Program-made: the position numbers and the translations under genes
Notes under the pieces: model-generated
Told to the model about the DNA's origin: nothing
Databases searched by the model: none
The model's input: only the letters and a program-made list of their open reading frames with translations
Shown: positions 6,026 to 12,886 of the stretch, piece by piece
How the letters are laid out: the number at the start of each line of letters is the position of its first letter
How positions within the stretch are numbered: the first letter of the stretch is position 1
Origin: Polynucleobacter meluiroseus
Lineage (GTDB): Bacteria; Pseudomonadota; Gammaproteobacteria; Burkholderiales; Burkholderiaceae
Direction of reading: 5' to 3'
DNA length: 13,234 bases
Assembly: GCA_943329505.2 (NCBI GenBank)
Contig: CALQED020000009.1
Span: 1-13,234, forward strand

Positions 6026-7015
6026 CTAATTCACGGTCATTTTGGACTCTTTAACCAAGATGGCAGATGCATCCATTTCTGTTTTAACCATCTGATCAAA
6101 TTTTTGAGGGCTCATCAAGATAGGTTCAGCACCTAGTTTATTTAACTGAGCAACGACTTGTGGGTCTTTCATTACCTTGATGATGCTGGCATTCATCTGA
6201 TCAATAATTTTTCTTGGGGTTTTAGATGGTGCAAACATGCCTACCCAAAATATGTAAGCAGAATTTGGCACACCTGCCTCAATCGTAGTGGGAACATTGG
6301 GAAGCACAGGCGATCTCTTATCGGTTCCAACAGCCAAAGCTTGTAATTTACCGTCTTTAATTAATGGCAGCGCAGAAACTACTGGTGAGAAAAACCAATC
6401 CACTCTGCCTGCAATAGTGTCCGTAATGGCATCAGGCGTTCCTTTATAGGGAATATGATTTGCATTGATTTTTGCAGCGAGTTTAAATTTTTCTGCATTC
6501 ATATGGGTGGCCGAGCCATTACCAGCAGAGGCATAGTTTTTCATCCCAGGAGCAGCTTGCGCTTTCGTGATCAGATCCTTCACTGACGTATAACCTGAAT
6601 CTGGTGAGGTCACCATGACATTAGGTAATTCTGCCAAGGTAGTCACCCCCGCAAAGTCTTTTAATGTGTCGTACGGAAGATTGCTATATAGCGCTGGGTT
6701 CACTACATGGCCTGATGATTGGATGAGAAACGTATAGCCATTTGGCTCAGCCTTAGCAACCAGCGCAGCACCAATCGTTCCCCCAGCGCCTGGTTTATTT
6801 TCAACAAATATAGAGGTTTCCAGGGCGTCTGCTAAGCGATTAGCTAATAGTCGTGCAATCACATCCGTTCCGCTTCCAGGTGTGAACGGCACAATGAATT
6901 TAATTGTTTGGGCTTTGGGCCACGCAACCTGGGCAAAGGCCGAACCAGAGCCCAATATGGATACCGCCAAAACAATCGTTAGATATCGAATAAAAGTAGT
7001 GTGTTTTAGTCTCAT
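6026..7015 (-). CDS. Bug-family substrate-binding protein (third of four)
   Basis: A 329-residue TctC/Bug-type periplasmic binding protein. The Sec signal peptide reads YLTIVLAVSILGSGSAFA, with cleavage expected at AFA-Q. TIKFIVPFTPGSGTDVIAR then carries the conserved Asp of the ligand pocket, followed by VENKPGAGGTIG and PNGYTFLIQ. The second lobe has HIPYKGTPDAITD and the C-terminal VPTTIEAGVP. It is the last gene of the second minus-strand operon, 33 bases after the cupin gene, and is convergent with the regulator. It resembles the first Bug protein of the window more than the Tat-type one, but all four are clearly distinct and not recent duplicates. No TctA/TctB permease genes accompany it. 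Ligand unknown. Confidence 0.9.
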   Translation of the reverse strand: MRLKHTTFIRYLTIVLAVSILGSGSAFAQVAWPKAQTIKFIVPFTPGSGTDVIARLLANRLADALETSIFVENKPGAGGTIGAALVAKAEPNGYTFLIQSSGHVVNPALYSNLPYDTLKDFAGVTTLAELPNVMVTSPDSGYTSVKDLITKAQAAPGMKNYASAGNGSATHMNAEKFKLAAKINANHIPYKGTPDAITDTIAGRVDWFFSPVVSALPLIKDGKLQALAVGTDKRSPVLPNVPTTIEAGVPNSAYIFWVGMFAPSKTPRKIIDQMNASIIKVMKDPQVVAQLNKLGAEPILMSPQKFDQMVKTEMDASAILVKESKMTVN

Positions 7016-7048
7016 GATTAATCTTTTTATATAAAGTTAAAAGTGGGT

Positions 7049-7399
7049 TTAGGGAGAGGCCATCACCAAAACTACTTTGGCCACTTGATTGCTCAGATTC
7101 TTTAATTGCCTTTTTTCACCTATCAAGAAAACGCATGAATCCTGGGGGCCTAGAACAGCTTCTGATTTTTGGCCATCAACGGATTCACAAAAAACAGTGA
7201 TCTCACCCTCAACAACGAAGTAGATCTTTTCTACAGTTGATCCATCTAAGCCGGTTTGACCTCCGGGCTCAAATACACTCATACCCATCCACATCTGCTG
7301 GCAAGGGCTAGCCTCTTTACCTTGCAAACGCAAACAAGTCATATTGTCATGATTGGGGGCTTGATAGGTTTTAGCCTGATTCATTCGCGTGATATGCAT
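7049..7399 (-). CDS. Small cupin-domain protein lacking the usual metal-binding histidines
   Basis: A 116-residue single-domain cupin with the motif spacing of the RmlC-like barrel. The first motif region reads PGGQTGLDGSTVEKIYFVVEGE (45-66) and the second LGPQDSCVFLIGEKRQLKN (83-101). Typical metal cupins have HxH and Glu in the first and His in the second. Here those positions are Asp52, Ser54, Glu57 and Gln98, so only the glutamate remains and a metal-dependent dioxygenase role looks unlikely. It could be a metal-free isomerase, a binding protein or an accessory factor. The ATG at 7399 is chosen over a TTG at 7411 because GGAG stands five bases upstream. It lies between the MDR and a Bug gene in the operon with the intradiol dioxygenase. 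Confidence 0.8.
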   Translation of the reverse strand: MHITRMNQAKTYQAPNHDNMTCLRLQGKEASPCQQMWMGMSVFEPGGQTGLDGSTVEKIYFVVEGEITVFCESVDGQKSEAVLGPQDSCVFLIGEKRQLKNLSNQVAKVVLVMASP

Positions 7400-7404
7400 C
7401 AACT

Positions 7405-7408
7405 CTCC
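7405..7408 (-). promoter_or_regulatory. Ribosome binding site fixing the cupin start
   Basis: On the minus strand GGAG (within GGGAGAG) stands five bases before the ATG at 7399. A start at the TTG of 7411 would place this site inside the coding region, so the shorter form is preferred. Confidence 0.75.
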
Positions 7409-7426
7409 CAAAAAGTATTTAGAAAA

Positions 7427-8425
7427 CTATAACTTAAATACCACTCTATTTTGCGTACCGCCTAAAACAAGCTGATAAGCCTCAAACGCGCGCTCAAGAT
7501 CAAACACCTGATCGACTCTAAAGGGCTTTAATTTGCCAGATTCAAATCCAGGGCGCAATAAATTCAGCAAGCGGGTGGACTCAATACAATCTAATGCTAG
7601 GGTATCGATGCCAACAAAAGTATGCATACCCCGATAGAAAGTAAAAATATCAAATGGCACAGCTCGATCCTGTGTTGCAATGAAAATTTGGGTTCCGCCT
7701 TTGGCTAGTGACTTATTGGCGGCCTCAAAATAGGCACTACCAACAGTGTTGTAAATTATATCTGCGCCTTTTCCATTACTCAGTTCCAGAATTTTTTCAG
7801 CCAGCTCTTGTGGTGCTAACTGTTTTGCATTCACGACCTGCACTGGAACGCTAGAAAAAGTTTCATATTTTTCTGAGCGCTGTACGGCAATTACATTTGC
7901 GCCATTCATAGCAGCGATTTGTACTGCAGCTTGCCCAACCTTGCCGTTGGCGCCCATCACGGCTACTGTTTGTCCTAGTTTTGGCAAACCACTTCGACGA
8001 AAACCTTCATAAGCAGTAACAAACGGCACTCCTACTGAACCCGCCTCTTCAAAATTCAAGTTGATTGGTTTTTCATGTAAAGCCAATACTGGCAATGCCA
8101 ACCATCCAGCATGAGAGCCATCCCGAGTAATCCCAACATCGCCACCTGAACCCCATACTTCTTTTCCTATCCATTCAGCGGGACCAGCCACCACGACCCC
8201 AGAAAAATCCCGTCCAGGAATACGAGGGAAAACAGCTTTGGGCATGATGCCCAGTGCAGCCTTGACATCACTAGGATTCACACCCGCACTATACACCTGT
8301 ATTAGGGCTTCACCGCTTTTCAATATTGGTGGTGACTGAATTTCAATAGAGGGCGCTAAGTCATCAATCGAAGATACTTTGTTCTTTAGGCGCATAGCGC
8401 GCAAATCTGGTTGACTCACTGTCAT
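7427..8425 (-). CDS. MDR-superfamily NAD(P)-dependent oxidoreductase, quinone oxidoreductase-like
   Basis: A 332-residue medium-chain dehydrogenase/reductase. The N-terminal GroES-like domain shows YSAGVNPSDVKAALG (45-59) and IPGRDFSGVV (69-78). The Rossmann domain shows VMGANGKVGQAAVQIAA (156-172), the nucleotide-binding glycine motif. GADIIYNTVGS (220-230) and KGGTQIFIA follow. The cysteine cluster of the structural zinc and the catalytic zinc ligands of alcohol dehydrogenases are absent, so this belongs to the zinc-free quinone oxidoreductase/enoyl reductase group and probably reduces an activated double bond or quinone with NAD(P)H. It is the fourth gene of the operon, 35 bases after the SDR gene and 27 before the cupin. 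The Shine-Dalgarno is weak; an internal Met11 is an alternative start. Its substrate may be a product of the ring-cleavage route, which is inference. Confidence 0.85.
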   Translation of the reverse strand: MTVSQPDLRAMRLKNKVSSIDDLAPSIEIQSPPILKSGEALIQVYSAGVNPSDVKAALGIMPKAVFPRIPGRDFSGVVVAGPAEWIGKEVWGSGGDVGITRDGSHAGWLALPVLALHEKPINLNFEEAGSVGVPFVTAYEGFRRSGLPKLGQTVAVMGANGKVGQAAVQIAAMNGANVIAVQRSEKYETFSSVPVQVVNAKQLAPQELAEKILELSNGKGADIIYNTVGSAYFEAANKSLAKGGTQIFIATQDRAVPFDIFTFYRGMHTFVGIDTLALDCIESTRLLNLLRPGFESGKLKPFRVDQVFDLERAFEAYQLVLGGTQNRVVFKL

Positions 8426-8460
8426 GATATTTTCTGAGTAGTATTTAAGTTGTCCCGCTA

Positions 8461-9222
8461 CTACAGGTGACGACCGCCATCAATCACAATCTGTGTTCCT
8501 GTTGAAAAACGCAACCGGGTTGCGCAGGCTTCAATAGCCGAAGCGACATCATCAGGAATACCAATGCGTTTCAATGGAGTCGTTGCAGCAGTTTTTTCAT
8601 TGAAGTCTTCTGCGCGTCCAGGCACAAAGGCAGAATCAACCACGCCGGGCGAAACACATAAAACGCGTATCTGGGGTGCCAAAACTTTAGCCAAAGACTG
8701 ACTCACAATATCAAGGCTAGCTTTTGCTGCAACATATGCGAGATTGCTACCAACTCCAGTAAATCCAGCAATAGATGAAACATTCACAACCAATCCATCG
8801 CCACTTGCCTTTAGTAAGGCTTGAAATGCCCTAATCGAAGCAAACACACCACGAAAATTGGCTTTTAAAATCTCATCGATCAGATCATCTGTTAGCGCAT
8901 CTAAATTGGCAGCTGGCACGGGTTTTGTAAACCCAGCAGAATTAACCAAGATATCGCATCTACCTAAACGCGTTTCTACCTCTTTTGCCGCTGCAATTAA
9001 AGTTGCAGAATCCGTAATCGAGGCATTTAAACAAAAATGTTTCCCTCCAGGCAATTGCTTGATCTGATCAACCCCTTTTTCAAGGGAGTGCCGTCCAATC
9101 AAAACACAAGTGGCACCTAATTTAGCTAATCGCTGCGCTGTGGCAAATCCAACAGCACCATTACCGCCAATAATTACTGCAACTTTGCCGTTTAATTCAT
9201 CTACTGACTGAAAAGAACTCAT
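8461..9222 (-). CDS. Short-chain dehydrogenase/reductase (SDR)
   Basis: A 253-residue classical SDR. The cofactor loop is GGNGAVG (19-25), followed by NSAG (94-97). The catalytic residues are Asn122, Ser149 or Ser150 in NVSSIAG, Tyr163 and Lys167 (YVAAK), and SPGVVDSAF follows. The C-terminal TGTQIVIDGG is typical of the FabG-like group. It should oxidise or reduce an alcohol/ketone pair with NAD(P). The frame stays open to 9315 and would add 31 residues inside the dioxygenase gene, but the ATG at 9222 starts just before the cofactor fold and has AGGAG four bases upstream, so it is chosen. Only seven bases separate it from the dioxygenase stop, and the Shine-Dalgarno overlaps that stop, suggesting translational coupling. 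Substrate unknown. Confidence 0.9.
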   Translation of the reverse strand: MSSFQSVDELNGKVAVIIGGNGAVGFATAQRLAKLGATCVLIGRHSLEKGVDQIKQLPGGKHFCLNASITDSATLIAAAKEVETRLGRCDILVNSAGFTKPVPAANLDALTDDLIDEILKANFRGVFASIRAFQALLKASGDGLVVNVSSIAGFTGVGSNLAYVAAKASLDIVSQSLAKVLAPQIRVLCVSPGVVDSAFVPGRAEDFNEKTAATTPLKRIGIPDDVASAIEACATRLRFSTGTQIVIDGGRHL

Positions 9223-9226
9223 AACA

Positions 9227-9231
9227 CTCCT
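9227..9231 (-). promoter_or_regulatory. Ribosome binding site of the SDR, overlapping the dioxygenase stop codon
   Basis: On the minus strand the TAG stop (9232-9230) runs into AGGAG (9231-9227), four bases before the ATG at 9222. It decides the start of the SDR and implies that ribosomes ending the dioxygenase can reinitiate here. Confidence 0.75.
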
Positions 9232-10096
9232 AAGGAATAGGTGGGGCTGGAAAAACCATTTCACCAGCCTGCAAAACAAATGAATGGCTAAGTTTACAGA
9301 CACCAGTGACATCATCCGTCACGTACTCACCAACTAATTGCTGAGATACACCAAAGACTGGGTCACTTTCCAGGTTTTCATCTGTTGAATCAAACACCTG
9401 TGTAATTAAAACTTTATAACCCGGTTTCGAAATCATGAAATGAATATGAGCAGGACGATTAGGATGACGCTTTTGCGCACGTAGCAGGTCGCCACAAGGG
9501 CCATTTGTTGGCACCGGATATCCTGAAGGCCGAACGGTTGTAAAGAAAAATTCTCCATTCTCATTCGTCTCAAATCTACCCCGTAGATTCATATCAGCCT
9601 GATGCTCGTCCTGATTCTCATAGAAGCCTACTGGTGAGGATTGCCACACATCAACGATAGCTGAAGGAATAGGCTTTTTAGACTCATCCAAAATTCTTCC
9701 TCGAACCTCCATTGCCTGGCCACCCAAGTCGCTCCTTGAAATATTTTCTCCCCAAGAACATAAGGGAGCATTTTTACGCCAAAAGGGTCCAAGCAAGGCG
9801 GCATAGGAACCGCCATCTAAATCTAGATTATTAATCGTTGATACCAGTGAAGAGACTCCTAAAATATCAGCAGCTAGTACGACTTCATTGGTATTTTTCC
9901 CAGTGGCTTGCCCGATACCTACAATAAATTGGAGCGCTTTTTCAAACTCTAATTCAGTGAGTTGATTCTCTAAGACAAACTGATGCAAATGCTGAGTGAG
10001 CGAGCACACTAAGGTTTTGAGCCGCTGATCCTCAGTGTCTTGCATTGCTGCAAGCGTGATATTCAAGATAGATTCGGGACTAGTGATGAGCGTCAT
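9230..10096 (-). CDS. Intradiol ring-cleavage dioxygenase, hydroxyquinol 1,2-dioxygenase-like
   Basis: A 288-residue cytoplasmic non-haem Fe(III) dioxygenase that should open an ortho-dihydroxylated ring between its hydroxyls. The N-terminal helical domain (about 20-95; catechol dioxygenase N-terminus, PF04444) is intact and includes FIVGIGQATGK. The catalytic barrel begins with LLGPFWR (101-107). The four iron ligands are visible: Tyr159 in GFYENQD, Tyr193 in SGYPVP, and His217 and His219 in RPAHIHF. The stretch VDVWQSSPVGFYE followed by NLRGRF (170-175) resembles hydroxyquinol 1,2-dioxygenases more than CatA catechol enzymes, so the product would be maleylacetate, but no maleylacetate reductase is nearby. 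The ATG at 10096 has AGGA eight bases upstream. It is the second gene of the operon, 69 bases after a Bug gene and coupled to the SDR. Family is sure; exact substrate is not. Confidence 0.92.
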   Translation of the reverse strand: MTLITSPESILNITLAAMQDTEDQRLKTLVCSLTQHLHQFVLENQLTELEFEKALQFIVGIGQATGKNTNEVVLAADILGVSSLVSTINNLDLDGGSYAALLGPFWRKNAPLCSWGENISRSDLGGQAMEVRGRILDESKKPIPSAIVDVWQSSPVGFYENQDEHQADMNLRGRFETNENGEFFFTTVRPSGYPVPTNGPCGDLLRAQKRHPNRPAHIHFMISKPGYKVLITQVFDSTDENLESDPVFGVSQQLVGEYVTDDVTGVCKLSHSFVLQAGEMVFPAPPIP

Positions 10097-10165
10097 ATTT
10101 AAATCCTAGTGATTTCTTGTGTCTACCTTGAGTCAGGGGTGATTCATCTATACAGAAAGTGATTG

Positions 10166-11158
10166 CTAATCCGGTTTGATATTACCGCTTTTAATGACTT
10201 TCGCCCACTTCTCAATATCGACTTTAATTTTTTGAGACACTTGTTCCGGAGTGCTGCTATATGTCAGATAACCCATGCTGATCAATTTATTCCGTAGCTC
10301 TGAATTTTCGAGCGCTTTCGTAATTTCTCTATTAAGCTTCTGAACAATCGCGGGCGGGGTTCCTGCTGGCGCCATAATGAAACTCAAGGTATCCCCCTCA
10401 AAATCCGTGACCCCCGCTTCATTTAAGGTTGGCACGTCTGGGAGCGAGCTTGAACGAGTGCTACTGGTTAAGGCTAATGCCCTAAGAGCGCCCGCCTTTA
10501 CTTGGGGCGTTGCCGGAGGAATAGCTGATAAACCAATAGGCACTTGATTAGCGAGTACCGCTTGCAATGCTGGGCCACCGCCTTTATATGGGATATGAGC
10601 CATATCCAAATGCATCCTCAGCTTTAATAATTCAGCACTAAGATGGGGTCCAGTACCCCCACCCGGAGATGCGTAATCATATTTACCAGGATTCGCCTTC
10701 ACAATCGCAAAAAATTCTTTAATGTCTTTTGCTGGAAAGCTCGGGTGCACAACAATCACATTAGGAGAGCTGACTGGTAAGGCAACAGGGGTAAAGTCTT
10801 TAACGGGATCAAACCCAGGGTCAGCATAGAGCGAGGGATTAATAACAAAGGTGCTACTCACTAATAACAGGGTGTAGCCATCCGGCGCAGATTTTGCAAC
10901 TTGCTGTATGCCAATCTTAGAGCCAGCTCCAGGCTTATTCTCAATAATGATTGGCTTGCCAAGATTTTCACTCAGTTGCTGCATGAGTGACCTGCCAAAA
11001 ATATCAGAGGGTCCTCCTGGCGAGGATGGAATCACTACCTTGATCGGTCGATTGGGATAATCCTGCGCATGAACGATCGAGCCAAGGCCCAATAGTAGGA
11101 TCAGCAAACTCAGGCGCATGAAACTAAGCTTTTGGGAATGTTCAAATAAAGGGCTCAT
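10166..11158 (-). CDS. Bug-family substrate-binding protein (fourth of four), first gene of the dioxygenase operon
   Basis: A TctC/Bug periplasmic binding protein of 330 residues from the ATG at 11158; a GTG at 11161 would add one residue. A later ATG (MRLSLLILLLGLGSIVHA) would give the more compact Sec signal, cleaved at VHA-Q, and cannot be excluded since neither start has a clear Shine-Dalgarno. The mature protein begins with PIKVVIPSSPGGPSDIFGR, with the conserved pocket Asp, followed by IENKPGAGSKIG, PDGYTLLLVS and HIPYKGGGPALQ. It heads the operon that encodes the intradiol dioxygenase, so its ligand is probably the aromatic substrate or precursor of that route (inference). It is divergent from the MmgE/PrpD-type gene. 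Confidence 0.9.
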   Translation of the reverse strand: MSPLFEHSQKLSFMRLSLLILLLGLGSIVHAQDYPNRPIKVVIPSSPGGPSDIFGRSLMQQLSENLGKPIIIENKPGAGSKIGIQQVAKSAPDGYTLLLVSSTFVINPSLYADPGFDPVKDFTPVALPVSSPNVIVVHPSFPAKDIKEFFAIVKANPGKYDYASPGGGTGPHLSAELLKLRMHLDMAHIPYKGGGPALQAVLANQVPIGLSAIPPATPQVKAGALRALALTSSTRSSSLPDVPTLNEAGVTDFEGDTLSFIMAPAGTPPAIVQKLNREITKALENSELRNKLISMGYLTYSSTPEQVSQKIKVDIEKWAKVIKSGNIKPD

Positions 11159-11162
11159 CACA

Positions 11163-11220
11163 ATTCGCTGTAATATTTCCGATTTTTACAAGTCTGATTT
11201 ATTTTTTATTTGCTGTAATA
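11163..11220. repeat. 13-bp direct repeat upstream of the dioxygenase operon
   Basis: ATTCGCTGTAATA (11163-11175) and ATTTGCTGTAATA (11208-11220) match at 12 of 13 positions and are 45 bases apart, just over four helical turns. Copy two overlaps the predicted -10 of the minus-strand promoter and copy one lies in the leader. They could be paired regulator sites, but chance in AT-rich sequence is possible. Confidence 0.4.
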
Positions 11221-11247
11221 GTAATCAAGCTATGCAATTTTTGTAAA
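11218..11247 (-). promoter_or_regulatory. Possible sigma70 promoter of the Bug-dioxygenase operon
   Basis: On the minus strand TTTACA (11247-11242; five of six to -35) precedes TACTAT (11223-11218; four of six to -10) after 18 bases, giving a start near 11211 and a leader of about 53 bases. The match is modest and other AT-rich choices exist in the gap. Confidence 0.35.
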
Positions 11248-11300
11248 TACCGCTGTGCAGCATCTATATCAATTTATCAAGCCCATCCATAAAAAATGGG

Positions 11301-11328
11301 TTCAAGAGCAGTCTACGATTTCTATAAT
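11301..11328 (+). promoter_or_regulatory. Predicted promoter of the MmgE/PrpD-type gene
   Basis: A perfect -10 TATAAT (11323-11328) follows TTCAAG (11301-11306), a weak -35, after 16 bases. Transcription would begin near 11335, about 62 bases before the ATG. The poor -35 suggests help from an activator or inherently low strength. Confidence 0.5.
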
Positions 11329-11343
11329 TAAACAAATGTTTAA
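11328..11343. promoter_or_regulatory. Inverted repeat at the predicted transcription start, candidate operator
   Basis: TTAAACA, two bases, then TGTTTAA form a perfect 7-bp dyad directly after the TATAAT box and across the predicted start site, a repressor-like position. It is unlike the 40-bp palindrome at 5144-5183, so a different regulator is implied. Confidence 0.45.
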
Positions 11344-11396
11344 ATTAGTATACTGTAAATTCATCTATATAAAAACATCGTTTTGGAGACCCGCTG

Positions 11397-12827
11397 ATGA
11401 GTACTAAGCAAATGAATTCTGGTGCCACTGGTGCTGCACACTCAGAATCTTCCTCATTCAATACAGAGTCTAATACGCAATTTGAAACCGGTAAAGATGC
11501 AACCAGATTGCTCGCCCAATATGCACTCAATACCCAATACGAAGATCTACCAGAAAATATTCAAAGAGAAGCATCTAGAGCATTTGTAAACTTTGTGGGC
11601 GTTACTGTTGGAAGTTGTCAGCATGAAGCCGTCAATATCTCCATTAATAGCCTCAGGCCAATCTCGCAATCTAGCCAAGCAACCATATTAGGTCGCAAAG
11701 AACGTTTTGATCCACTCAACGCTGCGTTCATTAATGGAGTCAGTAGTCATGTCTTTGATTTTGATGATACGCACCTAGTTACCAATGTTCATGCTGCCGG
11801 ACCAATTGCGGCGGTCTTATTGGCTTACTCAGAGTTACAGCCAGTTAGTGGCCGGGAATTTATGAATGCCTTCTATTTGGGAGTCGAATACACCATTCGC
11901 CTTTCGAATGCATTGGCGCCCAATCATGCAGATGTTGGCTGGCATGTCTCTGGCACTCACCCAACAATAGGTGCAGCAGCAGCGGTTGGCAGATTGATGC
12001 GCCTTAGCGAACAGCAAATGATTTGGGCCCTTGGTCTTGCTGCTTCACAACCAGTAGGATTTCGGGATTCTTTTGGATCCATGAATAAAAGTTTTAATCC
12101 TGGTCGCGCAGCAGAAAATGGTCTCTTCTCAGCCCTACTGGCTCAGAATAATTTTACAAGCTCAAACCAAATGATTGAGTCTCGTATTGGTTGGGCAAAC
12201 TCCATGAGTACCAAGCAGGACTACAAAGAAATGCTGGGAGATCTCGGCTCTCGCTTTGAGATCGCCAAAGATACTTATAAACCTTATGCCTGCGGCATCG
12301 TGATTCATCCTGCAATTGACGGAGCCATCCAACTAAGAGATGAATTCAATCTGCAGCCTGAGCAAATTAAGTCAATTCATATCAAAGCTAACCCCTATCA
12401 ATTAGAGCTGTGCGGTAAAAAAACGCCTCAAACTGGACTTGAAGGAAAATTTAGCGTTTATCACTCAGTTGCGATCGCCCTTATCGATGGTCGTGCTGGT
12501 GAGAAGCAGTATTCTGATGAGGCCGTTCGTCACCCTAAAACAATTTCACTACGAGAAAAAATTACTGTTGAAATTGATAAGCGGCTACATAAAAAATCTG
12601 GTGAAGTAACGATCACCTTAAATGATGGTCGAGTACTGAATAAAGTCATTGAGAGTGCTGTTGGGGGTCTTGAAAACCCAATGACAAATGAGCAGCTAGA
12701 CGAAAAATTCTTAGATCTCACCACAGATATCTTACCGATGGCTAAATGTCAGGAACTTCTTGCTGATACCTGGCGCATGGCCGAACTACCTAGCGCAGGT
12801 GACTTTGCTAAATCAACGGTAGCTTAG
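11397..12827 (+). CDS. MmgE/PrpD-family protein (2-methylcitrate dehydratase / cis-aconitate decarboxylase fold)
   Basis: A 476-residue cytoplasmic enzyme of the MmgE/PrpD family, which includes 2-methylcitrate dehydratase, cis-aconitate decarboxylase and related lyases or epimerases acting on polycarboxylates. The helical core shows VFDFDDTH (119-126), GTHPTIGAAAAVG (186-198), MNKSFNPGRAAENG (229-242) and YKPYACGIVIHPAIDG (294-309); the lid domain has GKFSVYHSVAIALIDG (350-365). Residues matching the active site of cis-aconitate decarboxylase by eye are Asp121, Thr125, His132, His188, Lys231, Lys295 and His304, so it is probably active. The first 32 residues are a Ser/Thr/Asn/Gly-rich extension before the family core. 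GGAG lies eight bases before the ATG at 11397. It stands alone on the plus strand, divergent from the dioxygenase operon, and may process a product of ring cleavage (inference). Confidence 0.9.
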   Translation: MSTKQMNSGATGAAHSESSSFNTESNTQFETGKDATRLLAQYALNTQYEDLPENIQREASRAFVNFVGVTVGSCQHEAVNISINSLRPISQSSQATILGRKERFDPLNAAFINGVSSHVFDFDDTHLVTNVHAAGPIAAVLLAYSELQPVSGREFMNAFYLGVEYTIRLSNALAPNHADVGWHVSGTHPTIGAAAAVGRLMRLSEQQMIWALGLAASQPVGFRDSFGSMNKSFNPGRAAENGLFSALLAQNNFTSSNQMIESRIGWANSMSTKQDYKEMLGDLGSRFEIAKDTYKPYACGIVIHPAIDGAIQLRDEFNLQPEQIKSIHIKANPYQLELCGKKTPQTGLEGKFSVYHSVAIALIDGRAGEKQYSDEAVRHPKTISLREKITVEIDKRLHKKSGEVTITLNDGRVLNKVIESAVGGLENPMTNEQLDEKFLDLTTDILPMAKCQELLADTWRMAELPSAGDFAKSTVA

Positions 12828-12868
12828 CGCCATTAATGAACATATGCTGAATGGGTCGGCGATTTTTA
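12828..12868 (+). terminator. Possible weak terminator after the MmgE/PrpD-type gene
   Basis: CGCC (12828-12831) can pair with GGCG (12858-12861), and ATT/AAT further in, before ATTTTT. The stem is short with a bulge and a large loop, so support is weak. The 59-base gap between the convergent stop codons holds nothing else I can recognise. Confidence 0.25.
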
Positions 12869-12886
12869 CACTAATACTTCAGTGAT

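Noticed and set aside
7049..7399. Cupin gene considered as a decayed pseudogene
   Set aside because: The frame is intact, the ribosome binding site is good and the barrel motifs are preserved apart from the metal ligands, so a changed function is likelier than decay.
9223..9315. Longer SDR form starting at 9315 with 31 extra hydrophobic residues
   Set aside because: The extension overlaps the dioxygenase C-terminus in another frame. The ATG at 9222 has AGGAG and starts directly before the cofactor fold.
9628..9816. 62-codon minus-strand frame within the dioxygenase gene
   Set aside because: It is out of frame with the dioxygenase, whose iron ligands and both domains are intact, so it is neither a frameshift nor a separate gene.
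10109..10164. GTGATT occurring three times between the Bug and dioxygenase genes
   Set aside because: Six-base repeats at uneven spacing (30 and 20 bases) with no flanking similarity; expected by chance.
11278..11304. Imperfect inverted repeat CCCAT...ATGGG in the divergent gap, considered as attenuator or terminator
   Set aside because: Only five clean base pairs plus a bulge, and no coding leader peptide or U-run next to it; chance is likely in this AT-rich gap.
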